DNA of 64,000 nt, taken from contig NZ_CP011144.1 of NCBI RefSeq assembly GCF_000972865.1, forward strand, positions 1,860,001 to 1,924,000, written 5' to 3'. The DNA comes from Pseudoxanthomonas suwonensis. Its GTDB lineage: Bacteria > Pseudomonadota > Gammaproteobacteria > Xanthomonadales > Xanthomonadaceae. Numbering within the stretch: the stretch's first letter is position 1; each line of letters begins with the position of its first letter. This document shows, one piece after another, positions 44,671 to 52,308 of the stretch. The notes below the pieces were generated by a model. The model saw only the letters and a list, made by a program, of their open reading frames with translations. It was not told the DNA's origin and searched no databases. A program made the translations under genes and the position numbers.

Positions 44671-46039
44671 GCGAATACGGCAACCGGAAACCGAGGGTAA
44701 AGTCCGGCGCGTCCGGGGTCAGTCCAATGCCGAGCAGCCCGACCATGGTCGCTTGCTCGTTCAGCGCGTAGGTGACGCCGAGGTTGAACATCGCCGAGTT
44801 GGCGTCGCTGCCGATCACCTTGCTCCACGGTTGGCCGTCGTAGCGCGTGCGCGCGCGTGCGCTGAGCCGGTTGCTCAGCGACATGGAGAAGCTGGTGCGT
44901 TCGTTGAACGCGAACGCCACCCCCGCGCCGAAGTAGAACGAGTTGCCCAGCTTGACGTCGCCGGGGTTGACCGTGGCCGGGTTGTTGTCGATGTCGTCGA
45001 AGCTGGCCTCGCGCGAGTAGGTGTAGCCGATGTTGCCGAACATGATCGCCGGATCGCTGGTCTTCACCGCGGACAGCCCGACGCTGGCCTGCCAGGCGCC
45101 GTTGCCGGTGGGCTGCTTCTCCGGCACGGCGAAGCGGATGAATTCGTCGTCGTCGCGCTCGAGTACGATCCACGGGATCCCGTAGGGCTCCTGCCCGGTG
45201 GGCGCGGTGACGCCGAAGTTGAGCACCGTCTCCGGCCGGCTGTTCTTCTCCGGCAGCAGCAGGAAATTGCCGCTGAAGGTGACATCGCCAATGCCGCTGC
45301 CGGTGGTTTCCTCCTGCGCGATCGCCCCGGCCGCGCCGCCGGCGCCGCCCTTCTGGTAGATGGTCTTGCGCCACAGGTAGGGGACGTCCATGTTCAGCGT
45401 CAGGCGCGGGAGGACGCCCCAGCGAGCGGCAAGGTTGTAGTTCACCGTGTCCGACTCGACGTTCTCGATGGCGATGCTGCCGAGGAAGATCGCGTCCAGC
45501 GCGAGGAAGCCGTTGAGGGTGAGCTGCTTGCGGTCGTAGCGGTTGTAGCTGAGTCCGTTCTCGATCACGAAGCGCTGGGTGAACAGGGTCCGGGTCTGCT
45601 CCTTCACGTCGGACACGCTGCGGCTGACCGACTCGGCGCGCGCCTTCTCCGCCTCGGCGGCGGTGCTGGCATAGCCCTCCTGCGAAGGCGGCGGGGCCGT
45701 GGACGACGGGGCCGGCGCCGCCTGGGCGGTGGCGGCCGCCGCAGCCGCCGCGGCCGGTGCCGCCACGACCTGGCCGGCGGCAGGCACCCGGCCGGCCAGA
45801 CGCGCCTGCAGCGCCTGCACCTGCATGTCTAGTTCGCGCAGGCGGCGGACCTCCTGGGCATAGGCGGCCTTGAGCTCGGCCAGATCCTGGGTGAGCTGGC
45901 GCAGTTCGGCTTCGTCGGCGGGCGTGGCGCCCTGTGCCTGCTGCGCCACCGCCAGCGGCGCGAACGCGGACGCGGCCAGGGCCGCGACGATGGCCACGGG
46001 CAATGCCGGGCGGGATACGGCCGGAGTCTTCCTGATCAC
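44666..46039 (-). CDS. fapF: FapF-like amyloid exporter (coiled coil plus barrel)
   Basis: 457 residues from a GTG at 46039 with AAGGAGA seven bases upstream. Signal peptide (about 1-32). Residues 41-82 form a heptad coiled coil (ELRQLTQDLAELKAAYAQEV...), followed by an Ala/Pro linker (87-121), a second helix (124-155) and a barrel of about 300 residues ending GFRLPYSL. This is the build of FapF, a trimeric outer-membrane pore that secretes Fap amyloid subunits; the coiled coil gates it in the periplasm. It is the last gene of the six-gene operon and its length is close to the Pseudomonas protein. Its stop codon lies in a GTAG repeat. Confidence 0.82.
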   Translation of the reverse strand: MIRKTPAVSRPALPVAIVAALAASAFAPLAVAQQAQGATPADEAELRQLTQDLAELKAAYAQEVRRLRELDMQVQALQARLAGRVPAAGQVVAAPAAAAAAAATAQAAPAPSSTAPPPSQEGYASTAAEAEKARAESVSRSVSDVKEQTRTLFTQRFVIENGLSYNRYDRKQLTLNGFLALDAIFLGSIAIENVESDTVNYNLAARWGVLPRLTLNMDVPYLWRKTIYQKGGAGGAAGAIAQEETTGSGIGDVTFSGNFLLLPEKNSRPETVLNFGVTAPTGQEPYGIPWIVLERDDDEFIRFAVPEKQPTGNGAWQASVGLSAVKTSDPAIMFGNIGYTYSREASFDDIDNNPATVNPGDVKLGNSFYFGAGVAFAFNERTSFSMSLSNRLSARARTRYDGQPWSKVIGSDANSAMFNLGVTYALNEQATMVGLLGIGLTPDAPDFTLGFRLPYSL

Positions 46040-46066
46040 CTGCTTCTCCTTAGGTTGGTCTGGCCG

Positions 46067-46948
46067 TCAGTACCCGATCGCGATGCCACGGCTGAGCGCG
46101 ATCGCCTGCGCCACGTTCTGTCCGAGCACGGGCCGCCCCTGGGTCGTGTTGCGGACCACTTCCAGTTCCATCCAGTTACTGGCGCGCTGGCCGTCGGCGG
46201 CCAGCTGGATGGTCTGGCCCAGGCCGCTGCGGCCGATCCACTGCTCGACCGCGCCCTGGCCGTCGATCTGCAGCAGCACCCGGACGGCGTTGTTCTCGAC
46301 TTGGGCCACGGCGTTCATGCCGGCCACGGTGGTCGTGGCGATGGCGGTGGTCGCCGGCGCCGACAGGGGGGCGGACAGCGACGGCGCCGACGGCAGGGGC
46401 AGGGGCGCCGTCGCGGACGCCACCGGCGCTTCCGACGCAGGGGAGGCACCGGAGGCTTCGGACGGCGGCGGCTGGTCGCGCACGGTGACGTGGGCGATGT
46501 TGTGGGCCAGGTTGCCGTCGCCGGCTACCTGGACGCTCTGGGTCACGCCGGTCACGTTGGCCAGGCCGGCGTTGTCGATCTCGCGCAGCCCGGACGGCAC
46601 CGGTGACGGGGCGTCGATCGCGGTGATGCTCACGTGCGGTTGGAAGGTCACGGTCGGCTTGCCGGGGCGGCTCGCGTCCATCGCCACCTTCATGGTGCTC
46701 TGCAGCTGCGCCCCGCTCTGGGTCTGCCAGGTGGACACCATGGTCACGCCGAACCAGGCCACGGTGTTGCTGTTGACCGTGTAGCGGCCGCGCATGTCGC
46801 CCATTTCCTCGTCGGTCAGCTCGACGAGCCCGCTGGCGGGGGACGGGGTCGCCGCCGCATCCGTCGGCGGCTGTTGCGCCAGGGCGGGCAGCGCGGCCGG
46901 TGCGGTCGCCAGTCCTATGGCGATGCAGAGCGTGCGTTTTCCGGTCAT
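46067..46948 (-). CDS. fapE: FapE-like amyloid system protein
   Basis: 293 residues. Signal peptide (about 1-25, ALPALAQ). Next comes LVELTDEEMGDMRGRYTVNSNTVAWFGVTMVSTWQTQSGAQL, a pattern of an acidic 'EMGDMRGRY' start and a beta-rich domain like FapE. NVTGVTQSVQVAGDGNLAHNIAHV carries the N-x-x-G...G-x-x-N pattern of the amyloid repeats. A Pro/Ala/Ser linker of about 50 residues separates a second beta segment (NNAVRVLLQIDGQGAVEQWIGRSGLGQTIQL). In Pseudomonas, FapE is a minor fibre component secreted with FapC. GGGAG precedes the ATG. The linker makes it longer than usual. Confidence 0.72.
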   Translation of the reverse strand: MTGKRTLCIAIGLATAPAALPALAQQPPTDAAATPSPASGLVELTDEEMGDMRGRYTVNSNTVAWFGVTMVSTWQTQSGAQLQSTMKVAMDASRPGKPTVTFQPHVSITAIDAPSPVPSGLREIDNAGLANVTGVTQSVQVAGDGNLAHNIAHVTVRDQPPPSEASGASPASEAPVASATAPLPLPSAPSLSAPLSAPATTAIATTTVAGMNAVAQVENNAVRVLLQIDGQGAVEQWIGRSGLGQTIQLAADGQRASNWMELEVVRNTTQGRPVLGQNVAQAIALSRGIAIGY

Positions 46949-46960
46949 GGTCGGCTCCCT

Positions 46961-47668
46961 TCAGAACAGGTCGGCATGGGAGAAACCGAAGTCGAGCAGC
47001 TCGGCGTCGGTGATCGGCCCCTGCCGTGCATAGAGCGCCTTGGCACTGGGCCGGGTGCTGGGCTGCAACAGGACCGTGTTGCGGTCGAAGTCGGTGCCGA
47101 TAACGACGAACACCGCCCGCGACGGCCACGAGTCAAGGAATACGGGCAAGGGGACGACCCGGTTGCCCAGGATCGGGTCGCCGATCTCGACCAGGTCGCC
47201 GCGCACCTGCTTGAGCACGACGAAGTGGCGGAAACCGTTCACGTCCATCAGCACGAGGCTGGGGACGCGCAGCTGGCGCAGGCGGTCCTCGTCGACCCGG
47301 TAGCCGCGCCCGCGCATACCCAGCGATTCGACGTAGCGCTTGATGTCCAGCAGGGAGAAGCCGCGCTCGCGCACGATCTCCGGGTCGGCCAGGGCGAGCA
47401 TGCCCTCGATCACCGTGTCCTCGTCGGCGTCCAGGTGGTAGGCGTAGCGCAGGATCGTCGCCAGCGAGGCGGCGCCGCAGCTGTAGTCGGTCTTCTGCCG
47501 GACCAGGTGGCGGTAGCGCGACTCGCGCATGCTCTCCACCGGCAGGTGGTACAGCGCCCCGTTCGGCAGCACGCCGGAGAAGGCCACGTCGGCGGCCCTC
47601 GCCGGCTGCGCCGGAACGGCGAAAAGCAGCAGCAACAGCATCAGGCTCGGCGTCGGCAGTCGCGACAT
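46961..47668 (-). CDS. fapD: FapD-like C39-type periplasmic peptidase
   Basis: 235 residues. Signal peptide (about 1-26, PARAAD), then a C39-like papain fold with Cys64 (KTDYSCGAASLATILRY), His148 (NGFRHFVVL) and Asp164 (EIGDPILGN). In the Fap system FapD is the periplasmic protease required for export of the amyloid subunits; C39 domains elsewhere cut Gly-Gly leaders in ABC exporters, but there is no transporter here. The C-terminal tail (LDFGFSHADLF) is outside the core. It is separated from the major subunit gene by a region with stacked hairpins. Confidence 0.85.
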   Translation of the reverse strand: MSRLPTPSLMLLLLLFAVPAQPARAADVAFSGVLPNGALYHLPVESMRESRYRHLVRQKTDYSCGAASLATILRYAYHLDADEDTVIEGMLALADPEIVRERGFSLLDIKRYVESLGMRGRGYRVDEDRLRQLRVPSLVLMDVNGFRHFVVLKQVRGDLVEIGDPILGNRVVPLPVFLDSWPSRAVFVVIGTDFDRNTVLLQPSTRPSAKALYARQGPITDAELLDFGFSHADLF

Positions 47669-47726
47669 GGCGGCAGGTTCCTGTTGCGGTCGGTCATGGA
47701 AGAGGTCCGCCGTCCATGGAGTGGAA

Positions 47727-47757
47727 GCCCCGTCCCGCGGGGGAGGCGGGACGGGGC
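47727..47757 (-). terminator. Strong hairpin between fapC-like and fapD-like genes
   Basis: A 12-bp GC stem (GCCCCGTCCCGC / GCGGGACGGGGC) with a 7-base loop and no T run. Two further stems lie beside it: CCCGGCCA/TGGCCGGG around 47770-47792, and CATCCCG/CGGGATG at 47804-47820. Together they could stop most transcripts or stabilise the upstream subunit message, giving much more subunit than exporter. Confidence 0.6.
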
Positions 47758-47836
47758 GTTCCGTGAGTTCCCGGCCACGGCGGATGGCCGGGAGTCACTC
47801 CTTCATCCCGTGACGGGATGTTTCATGCGGACCGGC

Positions 47837-49702
47837 TCACTCGCCGCCGGGCGGGCCGGACGGCGGCGGCGCCGCCGACGGCTGCGCGACGGCCAGGGCC
47901 AGGCTGTTGGCCTGCTGGTTGCCGGTGCCGGCCGACACGTTCACACCGATGTTGCCGGTCGCGCGCGCGAAGGCGTCGCCGGACAACGAGGCGGTGTTGG
48001 TCGTGTAGGTATCGACGACGTTGCGCGCAATGGTCACGTAGCCGCTCAGGCTGGCCCACAGGTCGGCGTAGCCCAGTTCGACGAAGACCAGCTCGCCTTC
48101 CTCGCTGCCCTCGTAGGTGCCGCCCTCCGTCGTGTCGAAGGAGAAGCCGCCCACGCCTGCCCGGTTCGGGTTCAGCGCCGCACCCTGGCTTTCGGCGTCG
48201 TAGTCGATGTGGCCGTTGTTGCCTCCGCTGGGATGGCTCGATCCCGTCCACACGTCGGCATACAGGTTGTTGGCCTGGACTTCGTACCCTTCGCCCTCGT
48301 ACGAACCGCTGCTGGTGCCCTCGTAGACGCCGGCGCCGACGGCGATGGTGGCGCCGCTGACGCGGCCGGACAGCGAGATGCCGATCTGGTCGTATTCCAC
48401 GGTGCGCGACGGCGCATTGGCCACGAAGTTGCCGGACGACTGCTGGTTGGAGCTGACCGCCGCCGAAGCGTAGCGGGAGGTCGCGACCGAGGCGGTCAGT
48501 GCGTTCTTCTGCTGGTTGTTGTTGCCGGAGGTGACGTTCACGCCGATGTTGCCGGTGGCGTCGGCGAACGCGGCGTCGCCCACGCTGGCCCAGTTGGTCT
48601 GGCCCAGGTTCTTGGTGACGTTGGCGGCACCGGTCTGCTGCACGAACACCTTCGAGTCGGCCAGGCCGAATGCGAAGCTGGCGTCGGCAGCCGACAGCGC
48701 AGCGGCGTTGTCCTGCTGGTTGTTGTCGCCGGCGGCGACGTTGAACTGCAGGTTGCCCTCGCCCTCGGTGGCGGTGTTGCCGCTGATCGTGGCGCTGTTG
48801 GTCAGCGTGTCGTTCAGGCCCAGGTTGCCGGTGTTGGTCTGGCGGTTGTCGATCACCGCGATCGCCGCGGAATCGATCTCCAGGTCGCCGGAAACCGTCG
48901 GGTTGCCGCTGAAGTTGATGCTCGACGTCAGGGACAGGTCGGACTCGAGCTCGGCCGACACGCCGTGCTCGTCGACTTCCTTGTTGATGCTGATGTCGTG
49001 GTTGACGTTGACGTCTTCGTCGTGGGTGATGTCGTTGTCGACGACGAGGCGGTTGTAGTCGATCACGGTCGAGCGGTCGAACGAATCGCTGTACGAGATG
49101 TCCTTGGTGATCGTGGTGCTGCGATCGAAGGAGTCGCTGTACGAGGTGTCGACCGTGTGGGTCGCGGTCGAGGTCCGCTCGAACGAGTCGCTGTACGAGG
49201 TTTCCACGTCATGGGTGATCGTGGTGGCGCGGTCGAAGCTGTCGCTGTACGAAGTATCGACCGTGGCGTTACGCTCGAACGAGTCGCTGTAGGAGATGTC
49301 CTTGCTGAGCGTGGTGGTGCTGTCGAAGCTGTCGCTGTACGAAGTGTCGACAGTAGCGGTGCGGTCGAACGAATCACTGTACGAGGTGTCGACGGTAGCG
49401 GTACGGTCGAACGAATCGCTGTACGAGGTGTCGATGGTAGTGGTGCGGTCGAACGAATCACTGTAGGAGATGTCGGTATCGACCGTGGTGTTCGTCGTCG
49501 AGTTGTTCTCGACGTTGTTGGTCCAGTTGTTCTCAGCGTTGTTCGTCAGGTTGTTCTCGACGTTGCTGGTCCAGTTGTTCTCGACGTTGTTGGTCCAGTT
49601 GTTCGTGATGTTGTTTTCGATGTTGTTCACGACCTGGGCGTTGGCGGCCGTCGCGGCGGCAATCGCCACGGCAAGCACGGTCCACTTCAGATTCCCTTTC
49701 AT
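47837..49702 (-). CDS. fapC: FapC-like major amyloid subunit with novel repeats
   Basis: 621 residues and no Cys. Signal peptide 1-23 (ending ANAQ). Residues 25-70 are Asn-rich octads of the form NNWTNNVE. Residues 77-214 are nine copies of a 14-18 residue unit centred on SYSDSF(D/E). An acidic region (215-260) follows. Three Fap-type amyloid motifs stand at about 313-338 (GNLQFNVAAGDNNQQDNAAALS), 380-406 (GNIGVNVTSGNNNQQKNALTAS) and 580-606 (GNIGVNVSAGTGNQQANSLALA), with a long insert between the last two. It ends Pro-Gly-rich. Pseudomonas FapC is about half this size. It should form secreted fibres; the SYSDSF part may be a spacer or adhesive stalk (inference). Confidence 0.82.
   Translation of the reverse strand: MKGNLKWTVLAVAIAAATAANAQVVNNIENNITNNWTNNVENNWTSNVENNLTNNAENNWTNNVENNSTTNTTVDTDISYSDSFDRTTTIDTSYSDSFDRTATVDTSYSDSFDRTATVDTSYSDSFDSTTTLSKDISYSDSFERNATVDTSYSDSFDRATTITHDVETSYSDSFERTSTATHTVDTSYSDSFDRSTTITKDISYSDSFDRSTVIDYNRLVVDNDITHDEDVNVNHDISINKEVDEHGVSAELESDLSLTSSINFSGNPTVSGDLEIDSAAIAVIDNRQTNTGNLGLNDTLTNSATISGNTATEGEGNLQFNVAAGDNNQQDNAAALSAADASFAFGLADSKVFVQQTGAANVTKNLGQTNWASVGDAAFADATGNIGVNVTSGNNNQQKNALTASVATSRYASAAVSSNQQSSGNFVANAPSRTVEYDQIGISLSGRVSGATIAVGAGVYEGTSSGSYEGEGYEVQANNLYADVWTGSSHPSGGNNGHIDYDAESQGAALNPNRAGVGGFSFDTTEGGTYEGSEEGELVFVELGYADLWASLSGYVTIARNVVDTYTTNTASLSGDAFARATGNIGVNVSAGTGNQQANSLALAVAQPSAAPPPSGPPGGE
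49061..49474 (-). repeat. Nine in-frame SYSDSF repeats (about 42-54 bp each)
   Basis: Units are 14, 14, 14, 16, 14, 18, 18, 16 and 14 residues long. Each has the core (I/T)SYSDSF(D/E) followed by a Thr-rich link. The DNA repeats too, so the array grew by recent unit duplication and can change length in frame. Confidence 0.88.
49487..49630 (-). repeat. Asn-rich octapeptide repeats (NNWTNNVE)
   Basis: Four near-identical 24-bp units code for NNWTNNVE, NNWTSNVE, NNLTNNAE and NNWTNNVE, flanked by shorter Asn-Asn units. They follow the signal peptide directly. Confidence 0.85.
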
Positions 49703-49745
49703 GGTGTCCTCTCTCTCTTGCTCTTGGTTGGGTGGATTACCGCCT

Positions 49746-50405
49746 TCACGGGCCCGGAGGGAGCGACAACGTCAGGACGTTGCCGGTCTCGTTGGCCGAG
49801 CCCGCGATCTGGTTGAGTTGCAGCACGCCCTCGAACCCGCGCAGCGCGGTGGCTTCCACTGCCACGTTGCGGCTGGCGGTCCTCCCCGCCGGGTCGGGGG
49901 CGGGCTGCCGCTCCGCCGACGCGGAAACGCTGGAGGACAGCAGGCTGTCCGGCGTCTCGCGTATGCCCTGTTGCGCCAGCAGCAGCGCCACCGCGTTGTA
50001 TTCCGCGTTGCCGCTGCCGCTGGCCTGGTTGATCGATGCGATGCCGCTGGCGCCGGCGAGCGCGGATCCGCCGATCGTCGCGCTGGCGGCCAGCGGGGTG
50101 TCGTACACGTCGTCGCTGCGCGCCTGCCGCACGCCGACCTGCACGCTGGCGAAGTCGCCCACCGCCAGCGCGCGCAGGTTGGACTGCTGGTTCAGGTCGC
50201 CGGCGGCCATGTTCACGGCGATGGCGCCGCTGCTGCCGGCCAGCACGCGGTCGTCGATGCGCGTCTGCGCCAGGTAGCCGATCATTTCGGCGTAGTCGTC
50301 GCCCGCGCGTGCGCGGCCGCTGGCCAGCGCCGCGGCACAGGCGATCGCTGCCAGGAACAGGAGCAGGCGCCTGTCCCAGGGTGCGAGGCCGGCCCGTGCG
50401 CTCAC
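49746..50405 (-). CDS. fapB: FapB-like minor amyloid subunit / nucleator
   Basis: 219 residues from a GTG at 50405 that overlaps the stop of the preceding gene (GTGA) and follows AAGGGA, so translation is coupled. A signal peptide (about 1-34, GRARA) precedes three imperfect amyloid motifs at about 57-82 (GAIAVNMAAGDLNQQSNLRAL), 118-144 (GIASINQASGSGNAEYNAVALL) and 190-215 (GVLQLNQIAGSANETGNVLTLSL), with variable linkers. The three-repeat build and place before the major subunit match FapB, the proposed nucleator. There are no Cys after the signal peptide and little positive charge. Confidence 0.78.
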   Translation of the reverse strand: MSARAGLAPWDRRLLLFLAAIACAAALASGRARAGDDYAEMIGYLAQTRIDDRVLAGSSGAIAVNMAAGDLNQQSNLRALAVGDFASVQVGVRQARSDDVYDTPLAASATIGGSALAGASGIASINQASGSGNAEYNAVALLLAQQGIRETPDSLLSSSVSASAERQPAPDPAGRTASRNVAVEATALRGFEGVLQLNQIAGSANETGNVLTLSLPPGP

Positions 50406-50890
50406 GGACCGGTCCCTTGGCCGCCGGTCGGGAACTGCGACAGCGCGCCGGTCACGGTCGGGGCGATCCCGCGGGTGGCACCGGTGATGGCGCCGGTGGC
50501 CCCGCCGACGCTGCGGCCGAAGCCGCTGCCGGAAAGGACGCTGCCCTCGCCGACCAGCCGGCCGGTCGAGCCCTGCAGCGCGCGGTCCGTCATCTGCTGC
50601 GGCAAGGTGCCGCCGCGTGCGTCGACCCGGCCGGAGGACATCCCGGCGATCTCGTCGTCGGACATCTCGCCGGTGCCGAGGCTATGGTCGATCTCGCGGT
50701 TCGGCGTCGGATCGACGATCAGGGCGATGCTGGGCGGCGCCTTGCGGTAGGCGTGGCGGGCGTTCACGTCGCGCAGCAGCACGATTTCCCCGCGCTCGGG
50801 ATGGACGCCGACATGCGCATCGGCGGCGCGGGCATCGGCCGGCGCCGCCAGAAGGGCGAGCAGGGGCAGGCAGACAAGGCTTCGAGGCAT
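50402..50890 (-). CDS. fapA: FapA-like small secreted protein, first gene of amyloid operon
   Basis: 162 residues from the ATG at 50890 (GGGGAA upstream). Signal peptide (about 1-22, ending ARAADA). The middle has IALIVDPTPNREIDHSLGTGEMSDDEIAGMSSG, an acidic segment. The last 40 residues are Gly/Ser/Thr-rich (GSGFGRSVGGATGAITGATRGIAPT). No enzyme motif is present. FapA is called from order and size only. FapA in Pseudomonas affects fibre make-up, perhaps as a chaperone. A sigma-54 promoter stands 35 bases upstream. A longer TTG start at 50941 would overlap that promoter and is rejected. Confidence 0.65.
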   Translation of the reverse strand: MPRSLVCLPLLALLAAPADARAADAHVGVHPERGEIVLLRDVNARHAYRKAPPSIALIVDPTPNREIDHSLGTGEMSDDEIAGMSSGRVDARGGTLPQQMTDRALQGSTGRLVGEGSVLSGSGFGRSVGGATGAITGATRGIAPTVTGALSQFPTGGQGTGP

Positions 50891-50924
50891 GGACGCGTTC
50901 CCCGCGGTTAGGCGGGAACAACAG

Positions 50925-50940
50925 CGCACGACCCGTGCCA
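50925..50940 (-). promoter_or_regulatory. Sigma-54 (-24/-12) promoter of the amyloid operon
   Basis: On the minus strand TGGCACGGGTCGTGCG: GG at -24 and GC at -12 with exactly ten bases between, and the full TGGCACG of the consensus. Expected start of transcription is near 50912, about 22 bases before the ATG at 50890. Confidence 0.8.
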
Positions 50941-51118
50941 AGCATTTTTTTCCTTCAGGAACAGTGGCTTGCGGAAATCCCCGGCACCACGACCGGCGGC
51001 CGGTGTTACATCTCCGCAGCGGCGCACCGCGCTGCTTCGCCCGGCAAGGCCCGTCGTGGCTGGGTTTGCCGGTGCTGTTTCATTGCTGATACACCCCCGG
51101 CGCCGGGTTTACACCCGC

Positions 51119-52201
51119 TTAGAACAGTTGGCCCTGCGGCGACGCCGGGCGCGGCGGGACGAAGCGGCTGCCATCCAGGGGCGCCGGCGGCACGTCGGCG
51201 TAACCGAAGCGCCGGTGCGCCAGCGCGAACCGCTGCGCGAGCAGGTCGGCGTACTGGCCGCGGCCGCGCATGCGGGCGCCGAAGGCGGCCTCGTAGTCCT
51301 TGCCGCCGCGCATCTGCCGCACCGCCGCCATCACCCGGTCGGCGCGGTCGGGCAGGTGCGCCTGCAGCCAGTCGCGGAACAGCGGGGCCACCTCATGCGG
51401 CAGGCGCAGCAGCACGTAGCCGGCGCTGCCGGCACCGGCCGCGCGCGCCGCCTCCAGCACCGCTTCCAGTTCGTGGTCGTTCACCCAGGGAATCGCCGGC
51501 GCGAACATCACGCCCACCGGGATGCCGGCCTCGTGCAGCCGGTGCATCGCGCGCAGCCGCGCGTGCGGCGCCGCTGCGCGCGGTTCCAGCCTCGCGCTCA
51601 GGTGCGGATCCAGGGTGGTGACCGAGAAATGCACCTGGACCAGGCGCTGTTCGGCCAGCGGCTGCAGCAGGTCGATGTCGCGTTCGACCAGCGCGTTCTT
51701 GGTGATCAGGCTGAACGGGTGGCGGCATTCGAGCATCACCTCGATCAGGCGCCGGGTCAGCTGCAGGCGCCGTTCCGCCGGCTGGTAGGCGTCAGTGTTG
51801 ATCCCCAGCGCGATCGGGCTGGGGCGGTAGCCGGCACGGGCGAACTCGCGGCGCAGCAGTTCCGGCGCGTTGGTCTTGGCGAAGATCCTGGTCTCGAAGT
51901 CCAGGCCGGGCGACAGGTTGAGGTAGGCGTGCGACGGCCGCGCGAAGCAATAGCTGCAGCCGTGCTCGCAGCCGCGGTAGGGGTTCACCGACTGGGAGAA
52001 GCCCACGTCGGGCGAATCGTTGCGGGTGACGATGCTGCGCGCGGTCTCCTCGCGCAGCTCGGTGCGCGGGCGCGACGGATCAGGCCCGCTTTCGGCCTCG
52101 GCCGGCGCGGCCCAGCCGTCGTCCAACGCTTCGGCTGTGGTGACCTCGAAGCGGCCGGGCAGGTACTGCCGCGAACCGCGGCCCTTGATCGTCTCGGCCA
52201 T
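51119..52201 (-). CDS. PA0069-family radical SAM protein
   Basis: 360 residues. Radical SAM iron-sulfur cluster motif C-E-H-G-C-S-Y-C (CxxxCxxC) in VNPYRGCEHGCSYCFARPSHAYLNLSPGLDFE, followed by a partial TIM barrel (IALGINTDAYQPAERRLQLTR, PFSLITKNALVERDIDLL, VHFSVTTLDPHLSARLEPRA, GIPVGVMFAPAIPWVNDHEL). This is the SplB-related PA0069 family, whose reaction is not known. The ATG at 52201 begins the conserved part; longer readings overlap the next promoter. It is divergent from the cardiolipin synthase gene. Confidence 0.92.
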   Translation of the reverse strand: MAETIKGRGSRQYLPGRFEVTTAEALDDGWAAPAEAESGPDPSRPRTELREETARSIVTRNDSPDVGFSQSVNPYRGCEHGCSYCFARPSHAYLNLSPGLDFETRIFAKTNAPELLRREFARAGYRPSPIALGINTDAYQPAERRLQLTRRLIEVMLECRHPFSLITKNALVERDIDLLQPLAEQRLVQVHFSVTTLDPHLSARLEPRAAAPHARLRAMHRLHEAGIPVGVMFAPAIPWVNDHELEAVLEAARAAGAGSAGYVLLRLPHEVAPLFRDWLQAHLPDRADRVMAAVRQMRGGKDYEAAFGARMRGRGQYADLLAQRFALAHRRFGYADVPPAPLDGSRFVPPRPASPQGQLF

Positions 52202-52308
52202 ACGGCAAAGGCTACGCTGGCGCCGTCTCAGTACCGGCGACCATGCCCGGCGCGGACAGCCGGCGGTCATGTTCCGGCCGGCGCGCGAAGCTCGCCTAGA
52301 ATCCTGCC

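Noticed and set aside
49061..49474. Possible CRISPR or non-coding satellite from regular repeats
   Set aside because: The units are 42-54 bp, contiguous without unique spacers and in frame in a secreted protein. They are coding repeats.
46634..49816. 1060-codon plus-strand open frame opposite the amyloid genes
   Set aside because: It covers three well-supported minus-strand genes with signal peptides and motifs. Its apparent repeats (VAVRSVDRSG) mirror the SYSDSF repeats on the other strand.
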